This document shows positions 8,849 to 16,676 of a DNA stretch of 64,000 nt, piece by piece. Below the pieces are notes generated by a model. The model had not been told where the DNA came from. It saw only the letters and a list, made by a program, of their open reading frames with translations, and did not search any database. The position numbers were made by a program, and so were the translations under genes. Source of the DNA: Desulfobulbus sp. Tol-SR (GTDB lineage: Bacteria > Desulfobacterota > Desulfobulbia > Desulfobulbales > Desulfocapsaceae); NCBI GenBank assembly GCA_000769715.1, contig JROS01000055.1, forward strand, positions 51,547 through 115,546, read 5' to 3'. Each line of letters starts with the position of its first letter. Positions within the stretch are counted from its first letter, which is position 1.

Positions 8849-10726
8849 ATGGAATACGACGCCAACTGGCAGACGCGCTACCGGGACATGATCGAAACGC
8901 CGAAGAAGGCCGTGGCCCATGTCCGGTCGGGGCATCGGGTCTTTGTCGGCACCGGTTGCGGCGAGCCGACGGTGCTGGTCGAGGCGATGACCAAGGAGGC
9001 CGTCAACCTCGCCGATGTCGAGATCGTCCAGCTGCTGACCAAGGGCGACGCCCCGTACATCGACAGCCGTTACGGCGAGTCCTTCAAGGTCAACTCCTTC
9101 TTCATCGGCCATAACGTCAGGGCCGCCTTCATGGAGGGGCGGGGCAACTACACCCCGATCCTGATGTCCGATATCCCGCGGCTCTTCGACTCCGGCCAGC
9201 TCCCCCTCGATGTCGCCCTGATCCAGGTGACGCCGCCCGATGCCCGCGGCAAGATGAGTCTCGGGATCTCGGTCGATATCGTCAAGAGCGCGGCCGAAAA
9301 CGCCTCGCTGGTCATCGCCCAGGTCAATCCGCGGATGCCCTGGACCCGCGGCGACAGTCTGATCGATATCTACGATCTCGATATCCTGGTGCCGGCCGAC
9401 GTGCCGCTGCTCGGCCACGATTCCCGCCCGCTCACCGAGACCGGGAGGCGGATCGTCCAGTTGGCCGCCGCTTTGGTGCCGGACGGGGCGACCCTCGAGT
9501 TCGGCCTCGGCTGTGTCCCCGGCTGCGGCCGCATCACCCAGGCGGTCATCCCGCTGCTGCATGACAAGCACGACCTCGGCATCCACACCGAGCTGATCAC
9601 CGACGAGATCATCGACCTGATCGCCAGCGGCGCGGTCACCGGGGCCAAGAAATCGACCGATATGGGCAAGATCGTCGCCGGCAGCTGCATGGGTTCGCGG
9701 CGGCTCTACGATTACATCGACGACAACCCGCTGTTCTCCTTCCGTCCGACCCAGTACGTCAACGACTCCAACGTCATCGGCCGCCAGAACCTGATGGTCA
9801 CCTTCAACATGGCGCTCGAAATCGACCTGACCGGCCAGGTCTGTTCCGATTCGGAACAGGGTAATTTTTACTCCGGGATCGGCGGCCAGGTCGACTTCAA
9901 CCGCGGCGCGGCGATCTCCAAGGGCGGCCGGCCGGTCCTGCTGATGCCGTCGACCACCGAAGACGGCAAGTCGCGGATCGTGTCCCGCCTCAGTTCCGGC
10001 TCCGGGGTGGTGATCAGCCGCGGGACGGTGCATTACGTGGTCACCGAGCAGGGGGTCGCCTACCTCCATGGCAAGACGGTGCAGGATCGGACCCTGGCCC
10101 TGATCTCGGTGGCCCATCCCGATTTCCGCGCCCAGCTGCTGAAGGAGGCGATCGATGCCAAGTATATCCGCCAGGAGTTCGCCGAGGTCGAGGGCAAGTT
10201 CATCATCGCCAGCCAGGACTACATGAAGACCACCTGCCTGATGAAGAACGGCACCCAGATCTTTTTCCGCCCGGTCCACCCCACCGACGAACCGCGGATG
10301 CGCGACCTGCTCTACGACCTGTCGCAGGAAACCGTCTATTACCGTTTCATGAGCCATCACCAGCGCTTCGGCCAGCGGCAGGTCCAGAACTTCGTCTATG
10401 TCGACCACCGCAGGGACGTGGCCATCGTCGGCACCGTGCCGGCGGCCCACGGCGACGAGTTCATCGCTGTCGGCCGGTATTTCCTCGACGAGCGGAGCAA
10501 CCGGGCCGAGGTCGCCTTCGTCATTCGCGACGAATGGCAGAATCTCGGCGTCGGCAAGTTCCTCTTCAAGCATCTCCAGCATATCGCGATGGCCAGCGGC
10601 ATCAGCGGCTTCACTGCCGAGGTGCTGCGCAACAACAAGCGGATGCAGGCGATCTTCAACAATTCCGGGCTGAAGGTGAAGACCTCGATCGAAGAGGATG
10701 TCTTCGGCTATATCATGGACTTCTGA
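8849..10726 (+). CDS. Acetyl-CoA hydrolase/transferase-type protein fused to GNAT acetyltransferase
   Basis: 625 residues. Residues 1-~460 are a family-I CoA-transferase of the acetyl-CoA hydrolase/4-hydroxybutyrate CoA-transferase type, with the signature YSGIGGQVDFNRGA. Residues ~466-625 are a GNAT N-acetyltransferase domain (acetyl-CoA loop near EWQNLGVGKFLF). The position equivalent to the catalytic Glu of 4-hydroxybutyrate CoA-transferase appears to be Asp334 (QVCSDSEQG). Ribosome site AGGGAGG precedes the ATG. It probably moves CoA among acids and may acetylate a protein such as its ADP-forming ligase neighbour; that last step is inference. Confidence 0.9.
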   Translation: MEYDANWQTRYRDMIETPKKAVAHVRSGHRVFVGTGCGEPTVLVEAMTKEAVNLADVEIVQLLTKGDAPYIDSRYGESFKVNSFFIGHNVRAAFMEGRGNYTPILMSDIPRLFDSGQLPLDVALIQVTPPDARGKMSLGISVDIVKSAAENASLVIAQVNPRMPWTRGDSLIDIYDLDILVPADVPLLGHDSRPLTETGRRIVQLAAALVPDGATLEFGLGCVPGCGRITQAVIPLLHDKHDLGIHTELITDEIIDLIASGAVTGAKKSTDMGKIVAGSCMGSRRLYDYIDDNPLFSFRPTQYVNDSNVIGRQNLMVTFNMALEIDLTGQVCSDSEQGNFYSGIGGQVDFNRGAAISKGGRPVLLMPSTTEDGKSRIVSRLSSGSGVVISRGTVHYVVTEQGVAYLHGKTVQDRTLALISVAHPDFRAQLLKEAIDAKYIRQEFAEVEGKFIIASQDYMKTTCLMKNGTQIFFRPVHPTDEPRMRDLLYDLSQETVYYRFMSHHQRFGQRQVQNFVYVDHRRDVAIVGTVPAAHGDEFIAVGRYFLDERSNRAEVAFVIRDEWQNLGVGKFLFKHLQHIAMASGISGFTAEVLRNNKRMQAIFNNSGLKVKTSIEEDVFGYIMDF

Positions 10727-10762
10727 GCTGGGGCCAGGTCCGCTGTGTCCATTTCGAGCACC

Positions 10763-11425
10763 ATGTCAACGATGACGACACCCACCACCTGCCGGCGCTG
10801 CGGCCGCTGCTGCCTCCAGGGCGGTCCGGCCCTGCACCGGGCCGATCTGCCCCTGATCGGCGACGGCGGCATCCCGCTCGAGCGGCTGATCACCATCCGC
10901 CGGGGGGAACTGGCCGACAACCCCGTGGCCGGCGGGGTCCGGGCGACCCGGGTCGAGCTGGTGAAGATCGCCGGCAGCGGCCGGGACTGGCGCTGCTGCT
11001 ACTACGACGAGGCGGCCAGGGGCTGCCGGATCTACGGCCGGCGGCCGCAGGCCTGCGAGGTGCTGCAATGCTGGGATACGGCCGCGATCCTGGCCCTGGT
11101 CGAGACCGACGTCCTCAGCCGTCTTGATATCGTTGCCGCCGACGACCCGCTGCGACCGCTGATCATGAACCATGAGCGGGCTTGCCCCTGTCCGGATCTC
11201 GAGCGCCTGGGGAGTGGAATATCACAATTGACAGAGGGGGAACGGACGGCGTTGCAGGACCTGGTGGCCCGCGATCTGACCTTCCGCGACCGGGCGGTGC
11301 GGCGGCTGGGACTGTCGCTCGGACTCGAACTGTTCGCCTTCGGCCGGCCGGTCTTTCAACTGCTGCAGCCGCTCGGCCTTGGCATACGCATGACTTCCCG
11401 CGGCCCGGAGCTGCAGTGGCCGTAA
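10763..11425 (+). CDS. YkgJ-family cysteine-cluster protein
   Basis: About 220 residues. An N-terminal Cys cluster (TTCRRCGRCCLQGG), a middle pair (WRCCYYD) and later Cys in CRIYGRRPQACEVLQCWD form the zinc- or iron-binding pattern of the YkgJ/UPF0153 family, whose function is unknown. The C-terminal 90 residues are helical and lack Cys except CPCP. Start is uncertain: GTG at 10745, ATG at 10763 and ATG at 10772 are all in frame, and none has a strong ribosome site. The gene lies 36 bp downstream of the CoA-transferase gene, probably in the same transcript. Confidence 0.82.
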   Translation: MSTMTTPTTCRRCGRCCLQGGPALHRADLPLIGDGGIPLERLITIRRGELADNPVAGGVRATRVELVKIAGSGRDWRCCYYDEAARGCRIYGRRPQACEVLQCWDTAAILALVETDVLSRLDIVAADDPLRPLIMNHERACPCPDLERLGSGISQLTEGERTALQDLVARDLTFRDRAVRRLGLSLGLELFAFGRPVFQLLQPLGLGIRMTSRGPELQWP

Positions 11426-11432
11426 ACAACAG

Positions 11433-11463
11433 CGGGGCCGCTCCGCCAGGCGGAACAACCCCG
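11433..11463. terminator. GC-rich hairpin between convergent genes
   Basis: Outer arms CGGGG/CCCCG (11433-11437, 11459-11463) enclose an inner CCGCC/GGCGG hairpin. It lies just after the YkgJ-family stop and before the convergent ferredoxin gene. No long T-run follows, so it is a weak or bidirectional terminator candidate. Confidence 0.4.
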
Positions 11464-11499
11464 TCTTCTCTTCCCTGATGTGTCCGGTAGCAGCCGGTT

Positions 11500-12255
11500 T
11501 TACCAGCGTTTGCGCACCAGTTCCTCGCCGCGCACCGAAATGGTGATCTGGTCGATCGGCAGGTCGACGCCGGCCAGGTCGCGGGCCTTCTTGACGATGG
11601 CGTTCATCGCCGAGCAGCAGGGAACCTCCATGATCAGCACCGTCAGGCTCTTGAGCCGGCAGGTGGCGATGATCTCGGCGAAGCGCCGGACGTAGCTGTC
11701 GGCGTCGTCGAACTTCGGACAGCCCATCAGCACTGCCTTGCCCTGGAGGTATTTTTCCTGGAAATTGCGGGCGGCGACCGCGGTGCAGTCGGCGGCGACG
11801 AGCAGGTCGGCATTCTGCAGGAAAGGGGCCTGCGGCGGCACCAGGCGGATCTGGATCGGCCAGTGACCGAGCATCGAGGCCGCCTCCGCCCCGGTCGCCT
11901 GATGGCTCGCCGGGACATTGGCCTGCTGACAGGCCGACATCGGCTTCAGCGTCTGGATATGGCTGGAGGCGCAACCGCAGTCCATCGCCGGGGCGGCGGC
12001 CTTCTTCTTTTCCGTCTCGAGGTAGTGCTCGACCGCGACCTCGTCGAATTCCTCCGCCTCCCGCTCGACGATCTGCAGCGCCCCGGTGGGGCAGGAGCCG
12101 AGACAGGCGCCGAGCCCGTCGCAGAATTTATCGGCCACCAGCCTCGCCTTGCCGTCGATGATCTTCAGCGAGCCTTCGGCGCAGTCGGGGACGCACTGGC
12201 CGCAGCCATTGCACAGTTCTTCGTCGATCTCGATGATTTTGCGTACAGTCTTCAT
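11500..12255 (-). CDS. Dicluster 4Fe-4S ferredoxin with C-terminal Cys domain, Hcp-associated
   Basis: 251 residues. Two N-terminal cluster motifs are visible: CNGCGQCVPDC and the imperfect CDGLGACLGSCP, in which the second Cys position is Leu. After a Glu/Lys-rich linker and a Cys-rich spot (DCGCASS), a C-terminal domain of ~140 residues contains MGCPKFDD and EVPCCSAMN. Proteins of this build are encoded beside hcp in deltaproteobacteria and are thought to feed electrons to hybrid cluster protein. The gene has its own FNR-type operator and promoter (12307-12348) and a GGAG ribosome site. It lies one gene away from hcp on the same strand. Confidence 0.85.
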   Translation of the reverse strand: MKTVRKIIEIDEELCNGCGQCVPDCAEGSLKIIDGKARLVADKFCDGLGACLGSCPTGALQIVEREAEEFDEVAVEHYLETEKKKAAAPAMDCGCASSHIQTLKPMSACQQANVPASHQATGAEAASMLGHWPIQIRLVPPQAPFLQNADLLVAADCTAVAARNFQEKYLQGKAVLMGCPKFDDADSYVRRFAEIIATCRLKSLTVLIMEVPCCSAMNAIVKKARDLAGVDLPIDQITISVRGEELVRKRW

Positions 12256-12306
12256 GTGTGTTCTCCAGGGTAAAGGAGTTGGTCGGTAATGCCGGTGTAT
12301 GGCTCC

Positions 12307-12348
12307 AGTATAGCCGAAGATGGCTGGAGGTCTTTGACCTGGGTCAAA
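12307..12348 (-). promoter_or_regulatory. HcpR/FNR-type operator plus -10 box for the ferredoxin gene
   Basis: Perfect palindrome TTTGACCTGGGTCAAA at 12333-12348 (TTGAC-N4-GTCAA core). On the minus strand a -10 hexamer TATACT lies at 12312-12307, placing the expected start near 12300 and the palindrome centre at about -41, the classical class-II activator position for CRP/FNR proteins. HcpR is the known FNR-family regulator of hcp and its ferredoxin in sulfate reducers. Confidence 0.78.
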
Positions 12349-12521
12349 TGGCGGGATTTTTTATCTCAATCGGTGGCGATTTCCCAACTTCTCAAGGGAA
12401 TCTCTTGGTGATAACGAGAGCTTTGACGAAATCCGGCCGATCGTCCGATGCAACAGTATCTGTTTACAACATTACGATCATAGAGGAAAAGAGCAAGGTG
12501 GAAGCGGTCGGATATCGGGCC

Positions 12522-13130
12522 TCAACGCCACAGGGACAGGACTGCCCGGATCGAGGCAACGAAGTCGTAGAAGATATGGGTGCGCTGTCGTACCGGACGA
12601 TGGCCGAGATGGTCAAACATCTTTTCCCGCAGGCCCCGGGCGATCTCCAGCTGCACTCCTGCGCCGCTGGTGCAGCGGTTGCAGACATTGGCGGGATCCT
12701 GGCCGCGCAACCCGGTCGTTTCACTGATCTCCGCCGTGAAGCCGGCGGCGCGCAAGGCCTCGAGCATCCTCTGCTTCAGCTCGTCATTGCGGCCGCCGAT
12801 CAGAATCGTGTCGTTTTGGTCGCGGGTGCCATGGACGGAAACGACGATGGCGGCGTTGCCGGCGATCGACAGTCCGACAGGTTCATCGAAGCGGTTGCTG
12901 GTCAGGTGCAGGACCTTGTTCCCGGTCTTCTTGTTGCCCTTGAAGGCGTAAAAGGAAAAATCGCTGCCGGCCAGGGCATCGGCGATGTCCATCGTGCCGG
13001 GCTCTACCCCCCCGCCATGGGGGGCGATGATGGCGAACCGGGAATCTCGATGGCGAAACAGGATGGTAAAGTCTAGGCCATCCTGTTCATGTCGGGACAA
13101 TTCAGCGAAATTCGAATATCTGTCCATCAT
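12522..13130 (-). CDS. Poly-gamma-glutamate hydrolase family protein (DUF867)
   Basis: 202 residues from the ATG at 13130 (or 201 from the adjacent ATG at 13127); an upstream in-frame TTG at 13217 would add 29 residues of unlikely composition. Family hallmarks are FAIIAPHGGGVEPGT near the start, VVSVHGTRD in the middle and DPANVCNRCTSGAGVQLE near the end. Members, first known from phages and Bacillus YmaC, are zinc hydrolases of poly-gamma-glutamate. No signal peptide is visible, so a cytoplasmic or phage-type role is likely. It lies between hcp (terminator upstream) and the ferredoxin gene, same strand; a role in stress defence is not evident. Confidence 0.82.
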   Translation of the reverse strand: MMDRYSNFAELSRHEQDGLDFTILFRHRDSRFAIIAPHGGGVEPGTMDIADALAGSDFSFYAFKGNKKTGNKVLHLTSNRFDEPVGLSIAGNAAIVVSVHGTRDQNDTILIGGRNDELKQRMLEALRAAGFTAEISETTGLRGQDPANVCNRCTSGAGVQLEIARGLREKMFDHLGHRPVRQRTHIFYDFVASIRAVLSLWR

Positions 13131-13225
13131 GCTGGGGTTGATGCGCCCGGAGCCTTGACGGCTGACCGGACATCCGGGAGGGGCCTGGTCGCCCGGCCGG
13201 GGATGAATCTCCTCCAAATATACAA

Positions 13226-13256
13226 CCCGGCCCTGTTCATGGCAAACAGGGCCGGG
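13226..13256 (-). terminator. hcp terminator
   Basis: Perfect 12-bp stem: CCCGGCCCTGTT (13226-13237) pairs with AACAGGGCCGGG (13245-13256) around a 7-base loop. On the minus strand it is followed by TTGTATATTT. It lies 63 bp after the hcp stop. Confidence 0.7.
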
Positions 13257-13319
13257 ATCTCAGGCCTCCGGCCGGGGGAGGATGGCGGTCCCGGCCGGAG
13301 CATCGGCGGCGTGAGGGGA

Positions 13320-14954
13320 TCAGCCGAGGATCGCCCGCAGGTCTTCGGCCGGGGTGGCGGCAATCGGTTTCACCGCGAAATTCTCGACCAGGACGTTGAG
13401 AACGTTCGGGGTGATGAAGGCCGGCAGCGACGGTCCGAGCCGGATGTCCTTGATCCCGAGGCTGAACAGGGTCAGCAGGATGACCACCGCCTTCTGCTCG
13501 TACCAGGAGAGGACCAGCGACAGCGGCAGATCGTTGACCCCGCAGTTGAAGGCCCCGGCCAGGGCGACGGCGATCTGGATCGCCGAGTAGGCGTCGTTGC
13601 ACTGGCCGACATCGAGCAGACGGGGGATGCCGCCGATGTCGCCGAGCTGCTTGTCGAAGAAGCGGAACTTGCCGCAGGCCAGCGTCAGGACCATACAGTC
13701 GGCCGGGATCTGCTCGACCAGTTCGGTGTAGTAGTTGCGGCCCGGTTTGGCGCCGTCGCAGCCGCCGACCAGGAAGAAATGGCGGATGGCCTTGCTCTTG
13801 ACCCCTTCGATGACCTTGTCGGCCACACCCAGGACGGTGTTGCGGGCGAAACCGGTCAGCACCGTGCCGCGATCGGCGTCTTCGGTAAAGCCGGGCAGGG
13901 CCAGGGCGCGATTGATCACCGGGGTGAAGTCCTTGTCCGGTCCGACATGGGCGACATCCAGCCAGCCGACGAGGCCGGTGGTGAAGACGTTGGCCTTGTA
14001 GGATTCCTGCGGCTTCTGAATACAGTTGGTGGTGAAGAGGATGGCGCCGGGGAAATCGGGGAGTTCCTTCTGCTGGTTCTGCCAGGCGGTGCCGTAGTGG
14101 CCGAAGAAATGCGGGTATTTCTTCAGTCCGGGATAGGCGTGGGTCGGCAGCATTTCGCCGTGGGTGTAGATATTGATGCCCTTGCCCGCGGTCTGCTGCA
14201 GCAGCATGTCGAGGTCCTTGAGGTCATGGCCGGAGACCAGGATCGCCTTGCCCGTTTTGTGGCCGAGCGGGACCGGGGTCGGCACCGGGTGACCGTAGGT
14301 GCCGGTATTGCCGGCGTCGAGCAGGCCCATCGCCTTGAGGTTGACCTCGCCGCACTTGAGCGCCAGCCCGACCAGGGTCTCGAGGCCGAGATCGGTGCGG
14401 GTCAGGTCGGCCAAGGCCTGATGGATGAAGGCATAGACGCTGTCGTCCTCCTGGCCGAGGATCGCCGCATGGTCGGTATAGGCGGCGAGGCCGCGCAGGC
14501 CGTAGACCGTGATCTGCTTCAGCGAGCGCAGATCGGGGCTGGGGTCGAGGGTAGTGATGAAGTCGAGCTGCTGGCCCTGGGCGATCAGGCCCTCGAGGGT
14601 GGCGGCCGGGGCATAGGTCGCCGTAGCGGCCGCGAAATCGATCGTGCCGCCGGCGGCGGCAACCTTCTTCTTCAGTCCTTCGCGGAGCTCGACGGCGGTG
14701 CTGATCCAGTTCTGGAACCGGAGCGGATCGAAGTCGACATTGGTCAGGCAGGCGAACGTCGCCTCGGCGGTGAACCGGTTGATGGCCTGATCGACGACGC
14801 CGACCTTGCGGCCTTCGACGGCGACGAGCGCCAGGCCCTGCAGGGCGTAGGTGAGCAGATCCTGAAGGCCGGCGACCTCGTTGGTCTTGCCGCATACCCC
14901 GATCTTGGTACAGCCGGTTCCTTGAGCAGTCTGTTCGCATTGATTACAAAACAT
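13320..14954 (-). CDS. hcp: Hybrid cluster protein (hydroxylamine / NO reductase), class I
   Basis: 544 residues. N-terminal [4Fe-4S] motif C3-x2-C6-x8-C15-x5-C21 is the class-I (anaerobe) spacing. Hybrid-cluster ligands are recognisable in TTNCIQKP, LVGGCDGA, LACGKFRF and VGQCNDAY. The enzyme reduces NO to N2O and can reduce hydroxylamine; it is cytoplasmic. The start is set by a near-perfect ribosome site AGGAGGA four bases before ATG. An FNR-type operator lies 150-170 bp upstream. Oddly, the reading frame continues upstream without a stop through the leader and into the methyltransferase gene, so a read-through fusion of about 879 residues is formally possible. Confidence 0.96.
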   Translation of the reverse strand: MFCNQCEQTAQGTGCTKIGVCGKTNEVAGLQDLLTYALQGLALVAVEGRKVGVVDQAINRFTAEATFACLTNVDFDPLRFQNWISTAVELREGLKKKVAAAGGTIDFAAATATYAPAATLEGLIAQGQQLDFITTLDPSPDLRSLKQITVYGLRGLAAYTDHAAILGQEDDSVYAFIHQALADLTRTDLGLETLVGLALKCGEVNLKAMGLLDAGNTGTYGHPVPTPVPLGHKTGKAILVSGHDLKDLDMLLQQTAGKGINIYTHGEMLPTHAYPGLKKYPHFFGHYGTAWQNQQKELPDFPGAILFTTNCIQKPQESYKANVFTTGLVGWLDVAHVGPDKDFTPVINRALALPGFTEDADRGTVLTGFARNTVLGVADKVIEGVKSKAIRHFFLVGGCDGAKPGRNYYTELVEQIPADCMVLTLACGKFRFFDKQLGDIGGIPRLLDVGQCNDAYSAIQIAVALAGAFNCGVNDLPLSLVLSWYEQKAVVILLTLFSLGIKDIRLGPSLPAFITPNVLNVLVENFAVKPIAATPAEDLRAILG

Positions 14955-15959
14955 GGCATCCTCCTGAATGGTGTTGTGTATCCTTGAGGGGTTATCCTCA
15001 CTGGATACGCTTTTTAGGTGCTGCTTGTCAAATTGATGGCGGTCAGTGGTTGGATGTTTTCCGTCCGTTGATGAGGATGATCCTACAGGAGGGTTGTTGG
15101 CTTCTCCTTGATCTAGGTCAAGAGAAGTGATTTTTTTTCGAAAAAAGGGCGGAGCAGGGGGGCAGCTGCGGTCGGCGACCACCAGCAGGATGCTGCCGGT
15201 CCCGGAAATGAAGGGCGACAGGTCGTAACCGCCGAAGCAGCGGGTGACGGAGAATCCCGAACCGGCGAGGATATCGATCCATGTCTGCGCCGGCCAGGCC
15301 CGGAGACGCAGCTGCTGCGCGAAATCCTCGTTGACGGCGTCACCTCCGGTCGGGCGCAGGCGGTAGCGTTCCTCGAGTTCGAGGATCTGGAACTCGGGAT
15401 CGTAGACGCGGAGGATCTCCTTGACGATGCGGCCGAGCTGCGGATCGTCGAAGATCTGGAACTGGAAGAGCTTTTTGCCCGGTTGCCGGAGCAGCTGGGG
15501 GCCCGGGACGAAGAGCTGCAACAGCAGGCGGCCGTGGTCCTTCTGCACGGCGCGGCAGCCGGCAAGACAGGCGCGGATGTCGTCTTCGGCGACGAGGAGG
15601 TTGAGGCTGTTGTAGGCAATGATGATGGCATCGAAGCGGATGCGGAAGGCGAGCTGCCGCATGTCCATCGCCGCCAGCCGGCAGCTCGGCCGCCCTGTTT
15701 CGCCGGCCCGGCGCAGCATCGGCAGGGAAATGTCGATCCCGGTTACCCGTCGGGTGAAAGTTGCCAAGGCCCGGCCGAGCCGGCAGGTGCCGCAGGCGAT
15801 CTCGAGGACCTCGCCGGCGGCCGGCAGGTGCGCTTGATAGAAATCGATGTCATCGGCAAAGCCGGCCATCTCCACCGCGTACAGGCGGCTGTAGAGCGCC
15901 TCGGGGAGGGGTTGGAAGACGTCCACCGGTTCATCGCCGTAATCGTCGTAGATCTGCAT
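14955..15959 (-). CDS. SAM-dependent methyltransferase lacking a stop codon before hcp
   Basis: About 335 codons. SAM-binding motif I is VLEIACGTCRLGRALA, followed by VTGIDISLPML and the acidic segment FDAIIIAYNSLN, a class-I methyltransferase fold. The conserved part ends near FISGTGSILLVVADRS (about 15180); beyond it the frame continues through low-complexity sequence encoded by the hcp promoter/leader and then directly into hcp. Homopolymers (T8 at 15131-15138, A6 at 15141-15146) lie exactly where the gene should end, so a single-base indel could hide the true stop. Start ATG 15959 precedes QIYDDYGD; ATG 16016 is an alternative. Substrate unknown. Confidence 0.75.
15080..15122 (-). promoter_or_regulatory. 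HcpR/FNR-type operator plus -10 box for hcp
   Basis: Inverted repeat at 15107-15122, on the minus strand CTTGACCTAGATCAAG (TTGAC-N4-ATCAA; one base off perfect). A -10-like TAGGAT lies at 15085-15080, 32 bp from centre to centre, nearly the same spacing as in front of the ferredoxin gene (31 bp). Predicted start near 15073 gives a leader of about 120 nt. Confidence 0.7.
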
Positions 15960-16097
15960 AGGTCGTATGTACAGGCTCGCGCCGTTCGCTGCAAGGTACG
16001 AAGGGGCATTTTTCACTGGTGATCGGCAGGCAAGGGGGGCGCGGTGCGGGGCCCGGGTGATTATGGTCGCCGATCGTCCATTCGTGCCGAAAGACTT

Positions 16098-16123
16098 TTC
16101 ATTTCGAGAAATGAAGGTATAAT
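16098..16123 (+). promoter_or_regulatory. Superoxide reductase promoter with 18-bp palindrome
   Basis: A perfect TATAAT at 16118-16123 is preceded by the perfect palindrome TTCATTTCGAGAAATGAA (16098-16115), which covers where the -35 box should be; the -35 itself (TTTTCA) is poor. This layout suggests regulator-dependent transcription. The palindrome is not a Fur, PerR, Rex or FNR box that I recognise. Confidence 0.65.
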
Positions 16124-16138
16124 ATGAAGTTATTTTTT

Positions 16139-16155
16139 GTGGCAGGGTCTGCCAC
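16139..16155 (+). other. Short hairpin near the 5' end of the superoxide reductase mRNA
   Basis: GTGGCAG and CTGCCAC (16139-16145, 16149-16155) pair perfectly around a 3-base loop. It would sit about 10 nt after the predicted start site and could protect the mRNA 5' end. No T-run follows, so it is not an intrinsic terminator. Confidence 0.45.
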
Positions 16156-16211
16156 TTGCAACCAATCTGTACTGCTGCTGATGCCAGAGTATATTGCAGG
16201 GGAGAGAGAAC

Positions 16212-16619
16212 ATGCCGGATAGAAGGACATTTCTGAAGAGTTCACTCGCCGCGGCCGCGGCCGCCTTGATGGGAACGGGATCGGCCGAGGCCGCCGATTC
16301 GTCGTTGATGGGGAGTGTTATCTACACCGCCGAGCATCCGGGCAAATGGACGCAGAAGGAAGGCAGTCATGCGCCGGTGATCACCGTCGAGGGGGGCAAG
16401 GTCAAGGTGCAGACCAACCACCCGATGACGGAGAAGCATTTTATCGTCCGCCACACCCTGGTGCTGGCCGACGGCGTTGTCCTCGGCAGCAGGACCTTCA
16501 CCGCCAAGGATCCCGAGGCCGTGTCCACCTATGAGTTGCCGAAGGGCTATTCCGGCGTTCTCCTCGCCACCAGTTTCTGCAACCTCCACGATTTCTGGCT
16601 GACCGAAACCAAAATCTGA
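16212..16619 (+). CDS. Tat-exported superoxide reductase (neelaredoxin/desulfoferrodoxin centre II type)
   Basis: 135 residues. A twin-arginine signal (DRRTFLKSSLAAAAAALM) directs folded export. The mature domain keeps the SOR iron site: His in GSHAPVI, His in NHPM, His in TEKHF, and the C-terminal CNLH providing Cys and His. There is no N-terminal desulforedoxin domain, so it is of the short neelaredoxin type. It reduces superoxide to hydrogen peroxide in the periplasm, using an unknown donor. The ATG at 16212 follows a strong ribosome site (AGGGGAGAG). The promoter is a TATAAT preceded by a palindrome. Monocistronic, ending at a 12-bp hairpin. Confidence 0.92.
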   Translation: MPDRRTFLKSSLAAAAAALMGTGSAEAADSSLMGSVIYTAEHPGKWTQKEGSHAPVITVEGGKVKVQTNHPMTEKHFIVRHTLVLADGVVLGSRTFTAKDPEAVSTYELPKGYSGVLLATSFCNLHDFWLTETKI

Positions 16620-16622
16620 TCC

Positions 16623-16658
16623 CGTTTCCCTGTCTCCGACACCGGCGACAGGGAAACG
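16623..16658. terminator. 12-bp hairpin between convergent genes
   Basis: CGTTTCCCTGTC (16623-16634) pairs perfectly with GACAGGGAAACG (16647-16658) around a 12-base loop. It lies directly after the superoxide reductase stop and before the convergent rhodanese-MBL stop; only a short T-rich tail follows, so it may serve both directions. Confidence 0.6.
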
Positions 16659-16676
16659 TTCGTCTCCAGCAGTTCC

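Noticed and set aside
6682-8865. Long open frame opposite the ADP-forming acyl-CoA ligase
   Set aside because: Shadow of a GC-rich real gene: repetitive Asp/Gly/His/Arg composition and no family resemblance. The same holds for long antisense frames at 8813-10582, 13089-14987, 23473-25920, 30360-32513, 36569-38296, 48840-50453 and 51863-53425.
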